DNA of 64,000 nt from Phoronis australis (lineage: Eukaryota; Phoronida; Phoronidae): the NCBI GenBank assembly GCA_002633005.1, contig NMRA01000707.1:121558-185557 (forward strand). The letters run 5' to 3'. The position numbers and the translations under genes are program-made. The notes under the pieces are model-generated. The model had not been told where the DNA came from and did not search any database. It saw only the letters and a program-made list of their open reading frames with translations. Position 1 is the first letter of the stretch. The number at the start of each line of letters is the position of its first letter. This document shows positions 59,613 to 64,000 of the stretch, piece by piece.

Positions 59613-62600
59613 ATGATGTTTCGGGTCATCGTTGCGACTGTGTGTTTGGCAATATTAACAGAAGGTAAATGCATACATATAAAATGCCTTTGCTTTATTT
59701 GACTTATATTAATCAATACAAGAATTTGCTAAAGTAAGTTAGATGTACAGAAAACTTTCTATTTTGTTAATGACAACAGTCATAAATTGAAGTACTCCGT
59801 TCTGAAGACATACCTTGGTGAAATCAACTGAAGAAAAATGCTAATGTTCTTTTCAAAATAATGGCTTGAGCATCGGCCTCGGATACAGCCATCTCGTAGC
59901 ATTACTACTTGACAACCAGAGGTTGCACGGTGATTTACTTTACATTGAATACTGGATATGAAAGCGAAAGACACATTGACTACGATCGTGACGCAATTCT
60001 AGCATTCGAGCTACCGAAATGACAAACTGTGTTTTGTGTTCAACTGCCTGACAGTAAATCATGATGCGCTTTGATAACTTGGTTTCAATTTGAATTATTA
60101 TGGCATTGTTGTAGATGTTGATTTGCATATTTCCTATGATATCAGGAAGGAAACATTGACTTACAAATCAACTGCTTGAAACTAGCGTTCGAAATGGCGT
60201 CCTCTCTCACGTCTTAGCAACACACAAGAGCAAAATGTCACAAAATCACGCTTCTAGGACGTAATGTATGCAGCTTTCAACAGTGAGAAAGATGTTTCAC
60301 CTGAGTTTGCGCAGACGACAACAAAGAAGGTCAAAGTTCTAACAAGCGTTCAAATAATCGAAATTTTATCCAGAGTGCGGACCAAACGACCAGTTTATCT
60401 TATGGTCAGAGGGCATGTGAACGTTCTAAAAGTTTATTACTTTAATTTTTTTCTTTTGCGTCTTACAGCATCGTATAAGCGGGTGTGCTACTACACCAAT
60501 TGGTCCCAGTATCGACCTGGGCGGGGTAAATACGTACCCAGTCACATCGATCCGCACCTATGTACACACATAGTATACGCATTCGCCAGCATGCAGGGCA
60601 ACGCTCTGAAGCCATTCGAATGGAATGACGAGTCAACAGCGTGGTCGAAAGGAATGTAAGTATACTACTCACCTATGAGAGACAATTGGTCCCTGAAAGG
60701 CATCTTCCGTGCCGTAAGGTCTTAGACAGTGCTGCTTACACGTATATGCCCGATGCATATGTAATTAAGTAAACGCCATCCGACGGATAGCTTGCAAAGG
60801 TATCATATGACGCAATTTTAATCTGGATTTCACTCTGGTTTTCCGTTGAATTACTCGTCTGACCTGCCTCATAAATCGAACCCAGATCCTCCCATGCTAG
60901 TCAGACACTCTAACCATTGATCTGTCAAGATCATGTCGGAACAGGCGACCAAGGTACATATCCACTCTCACAGTACACTCCAACACCAACCTGCTCACCT
61001 CTCTATAATAATCACCACCGGACCAACCTAAATGCAACTCTGTGTCTACATTTGGGGCAATGAGGGGGTAGATGACAATCATTGACTGATTTGGAAAAAT
61101 AAGGAAATTCGGGCAAATTAAGAATAAAAAATCGCACTATGGAGCTTCCCATGGAAATTGCACGTGATATTCGGGGTATGTGGTTTTGCAAAGCAAATCT
61201 AAGCCCAATGTCCCCCAAACAGCCAAGTCCAGATACGCGTATCTAGCTTATTGGAAATTTCAGGAAATAGGCCCATGGGCGAATATCCGGAAACGACCAA
61301 TCAAAAACTAAACGTCAAATGAGCGTTTTTTAGAAACTGCGTCCTTCATTTTGTGGCGCACTTTTGAGGCAACCAATTGGCAATATTTATCAATTGTTAA
61401 ATTAACAAGACCTATTAATGTATGTAGTTTTGTCATACTAAAATCACATTCAGCAAATATATTGAGTTTAAAGTGTCATTCACACCGTGCAAATTCGGTT
61501 AGTTACCCAAATTATAGTCGTTTGAGTGAAATTGTCATCGCTAATGCCTTTCCAAAATAAACAGGACATATTAAATACATGTAAGTATTTTAGAACATTC
61601 CATATAATTATCAAAACGCGCAATCGGTTACCTAAAACACGTCTATTGGCTCAATTTTGGAAAATGCTCTGAAAATATGCCCATAGGTCTACTTTTGGCG
61701 CCACCTCTTTTCAGAAATTCCCGGTACCTGAGTACCCACCAACCTGTACCTTCGTAACAAAAATTAATCTCCACTATTCTGTTCGGCCATTTTTTAAAGT
61801 ATGCTCTCTCACTGTACGTGTATGCCAAGTTGTTCGTAGTTTCTTTCTGAACACTTTCATTTGGTAAATGTTCATTTTTAAATAAGCTAGACACGAGCAA
61901 CAGCATAAGGCATCAAGGACCCTGTCAGGGGATTGCAGTGGGAAAAAGATTAGGTACATGTAAGTAGGGTTGTAAAAGTTGTAGGAAATGTCTGTACAGG
62001 CGCCATCCACTGAAAGGTTTCAAAACTGTGCTTTTCAACCGACTTTTCCGATTACATTCAGTGACAGGGGGTTACACAAACCATGTATCACATTTTTCAC
62101 CCCAAAGCGAAGCATAGGTTCTGTCTCACAACGAGAGCATCTCGAATAAAACAATTATCTATGGAAAACCCATGACGTTATCTTTAGGTCACGAAGAAGC
62201 TCCAGAACAGCGGTATTTTCCTAGAGTCGTCAACTAAGTCGCCACACTTTCCAGTACTGCAATTACTGAACTTTGAGATAGCCAAAGGCTAGACTACAGA
62301 AATGCTATTTGATACCAAGATAGGAAAGACCTTCAGTGTCGTACAGCCTGTAGAGAAAAAATTAATATACCTAAGCAGTTTAATTTGATGATTACGCAGG
62401 TTCGAGAGAACAATGGAAGCAAAGCAACAAAATCCTAGTTTGAAAATACTCCTTGCTGTGGGTGGCTGGAACTTCGGAAGCGGTCCTTTTACGGCTATGG
62501 TGGTGACAGAAGCTACTCGTAAGGAGTTCGCTCGCAACTCTATTGCATATTTGAGAAAGCACGGATTCGATGGTCTCGACTTAGATTGGGAGTATCCTGC

Positions 62601-63017
62601 ACTCCGAGGAAGCCCCAGTGAAGATAGACAGCGATTCACAATGCTGTGCAAAGTAAGCCACCCCTTAAATATCGCACGCCATTTTTAGTAAGCAGAAAGC
62701 TTCAGAGTTTTACTGTAGGTACCACAGAAAAATGTGCTATACACGTCATTTTTTGTTTTTTTGGATACGCACGATCAGTTTATGGAAAGGTCCAAACGTC
62801 AAGAAAACTTTTACATTTCGTTTCTACAAGTCGGGTATTACCACTCATTCGTGTTCCCCAACGAATGAATTTGAATGCGTTATATTCTGCAGGACCTAGC
62901 CGAAGCCTTCGAGGCTGAAGCCAAGACGTCCGGCAAAGAGCGTCTTTTGTTGACGGCCGCTGTGGTTGCTGGGAAGGATAAAATCGATGTCGCCTACGAA
63001 GTGTCCAAAATTTCAAA
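59613..63017 (+). CDS. Secreted GH18 chitinase, 5' four exons (gene runs off the window)
   Basis: Exons are 59613-59664, 60469-60655, 62400-62652 and 62893-63017, all with GT/AG junctions and compatible phases (1, 2, 0, 2). They give 205 residues plus two bases. Exon 1 encodes a signal peptide ([17 protein letters not shown]), probably cleaved near TEA|SYK. The GH18 barrel starts with [15 protein letters not shown], then [10 protein letters not shown] (C24 and C49 are the usual disulfide pair), [14 protein letters not shown] at 97-110 and the catalytic [11 protein letters not shown], matching DxxDxDxE with acid E144. Exon 4 continues with [20 protein letters not shown]. Family members hydrolyse chitin outside the cell, in digestion, moulting or immunity. 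The next exon, expected to start like YLDFIN, is not found before 64000, so the second half of the barrel and any chitin-binding domain are missing. Paralogues such as chitotriosidase or AMCase cannot be separated from this part. Confidence 0.9.
60858..60940 (-). repeat. tRNA-derived SINE fragment in chitinase intron 2
   Basis: On the minus strand an A-box-like block (ATCAATGGTTAGAGTG) is followed about 25 bp later by GGGTTCGATTT, a near match to the B box GGTTCGANTCC, with CTGACTAGCATGGGAGG between. This is the layout of a tRNA-derived Pol III promoter. No acceptor stem closes it, so it is not a functional tRNA gene. Confidence 0.5.
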
Positions 63018-64000
63018 GTAAGTGGTAAATACTTTGCATTAGGGCATCACAGTGTGTACCCACTTCATGTCGCATGGACGTCATTGCATTCCATAAGATC
63101 TCAGCGACTTTACTCGCCAACAGTATTTTCACGGAGGTCTATGATTTCGTATGAACACGGAAACATTATCTCTATTTTGCCTGGAGAAAAGGCGGTCGCT
63201 AATGAGAAAACAATAAAACAGAGTATGAAAATTGGAATTGTGAACATTAACACGAAATTAGGACTACAGTATGTTAAGTAAAGAATGTTTGATTGAAGTC
63301 CATAGTGTATATTGCCAGTTTTGACAATTTTCCTGTATATTATGAGGTTTGGCCTAGTCTTGATTTCCACGGATGATAATTTGCAGGAGTTTAACTCCCC
63401 GGCAGATTTCGACCAAGCTTTAAAAAGTATTCTTTTGAAGAGTTGTGTAGCGCATATGGCCATAATGTTGCCATTCAACCGTTGTGTTTCTTGAATTTTG
63501 GACAGTTGTCGATTTTCAAATACCTATGTTATGGAACGATCCATTTTGCATAAATCCTCATACAATTTTCCGGATATTTCGACGATACCCACAGATCATG
63601 TAGATTGACGAATACAAAAGAGAAAAAACGTCGTTGGTATTTTTAGAGTTTACGGAGACACTTCCTTTCAGAAATTGTGGCCTACCCCACAGCACCCTTC
63701 ATCTGCTAGTAATACTTAAACAAATCCGTACTGCAGGTCTTACCGTTACACGATTTGACCTAAATTTTCTCGAGCTATAATGGGGCTATTCGGAGAATTC
63801 TCCTCGCGGTGTCGCTGCTGTACTAGTGGTGATTGAATTGCGCATGCGTGGCTGTCTGCATGTAAACAACTGGTAAAAGATTGAATTTTTATCAAAATAC
63901 GTCGTCGCGCTAAGCCTTATTACTGCTAATTTCCCTGGTGCAAGTCTTCGACAGGTGGCCACAAATTCCCAAAAGACCTAAGGTTACTATATTCGTGGAC
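63018..64000 (+). other. Chitinase intron 4, open at the window end
   Basis: It begins with a strong donor, GTAAGT, at 63018. No acceptor followed by the expected YLDFIN-type sequence occurs before 64000, so the next exon lies outside. Confidence 0.6.

Noticed and set aside
60264-60659. 131-codon ORF covering chitinase exon 2
   Set aside because: Its N-terminal half is intron read-through. The CAG acceptor at 60468 and the signal peptide in exon 1 give the proper protein.
1-64000. CRISPR array, operons or prokaryotic gene clusters
   Set aside because: No regularly spaced direct repeats with unique spacers, and gene structure is clearly eukaryotic (introns, AATAAA signals, LINEs).

Overview
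This window is animal genomic DNA: intron-split genes with GT/AG junctions, AT-rich sequence (GC about 40% by eye) and much mobile DNA. A marine invertebrate is the best guess, from a neuromedin-U/pyrokinin-type peptide receptor, a GH18 chitinase, CR1/Jockey-like LINEs, several MITE families and strong enrichment of the palindrome TACATGTA. I cannot name the phylum or species.

Three genes are well supported. (1) A rhodopsin-class peptide GPCR on the minus strand spans 28338 to 4979. Exon 1 (27528-28338) encodes TM1-TM5 and exon 2 (4979-5526) encodes TM6, TM7 and the tail. They join in phase across a 22,001-bp intron to give 452 residues. (2) A single-exon cofactor-dependent phosphoglycerate mutase lies at 38198-38914 (+), with all catalytic residues present and several bacterial-looking motifs. 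(3) The 5' half of a secreted GH18 chitinase starts at 59613 (+). Four exons are visible, including the catalytic DGLDLDWE motif, and the gene runs off the window end.

Weaker candidates in or beside the GPCR intron are a 56-residue prepropeptide-like ORF (16933-17103, +), a possible 113-codon first exon (13234-13572, -) and a possible signal-peptide exon (4401-4520, +).

The region 43.5-55.2 kb is a repeat nest. A 5'-truncated, broken LINE (about 44160-50870, +) is interrupted by a 3,454-bp terminal-inverted-repeat element (45003-48456). The element sits exactly between duplicated TA dinucleotides in the LINE reading frame. On its minus strand it carries the decayed remains of an orphan C2H2-type gene, and it contains a MITE of its own. 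Next come a decayed copy of a second orphan family with FEN/PIN-nuclease-like motifs (51560-53740, +) and an older LINE remnant (about 54290-55150). Whether the two orphan families belong to one mobile system is the most interesting open question here.

Elsewhere there are a 1,093-bp TIR element 127 bp upstream of the mutase start, at least six copies of a short GTTCAGT-ended MITE, a TCGA-rich MITE family, a three-copy repeat near 31.7, 40.3 and 59.4 kb, diverged arrays at 11.2-12.45 kb and 33.2-33.44 kb, microsatellites and tRNA-derived SINE fragments. The remaining stretches hold no gene that I can support.
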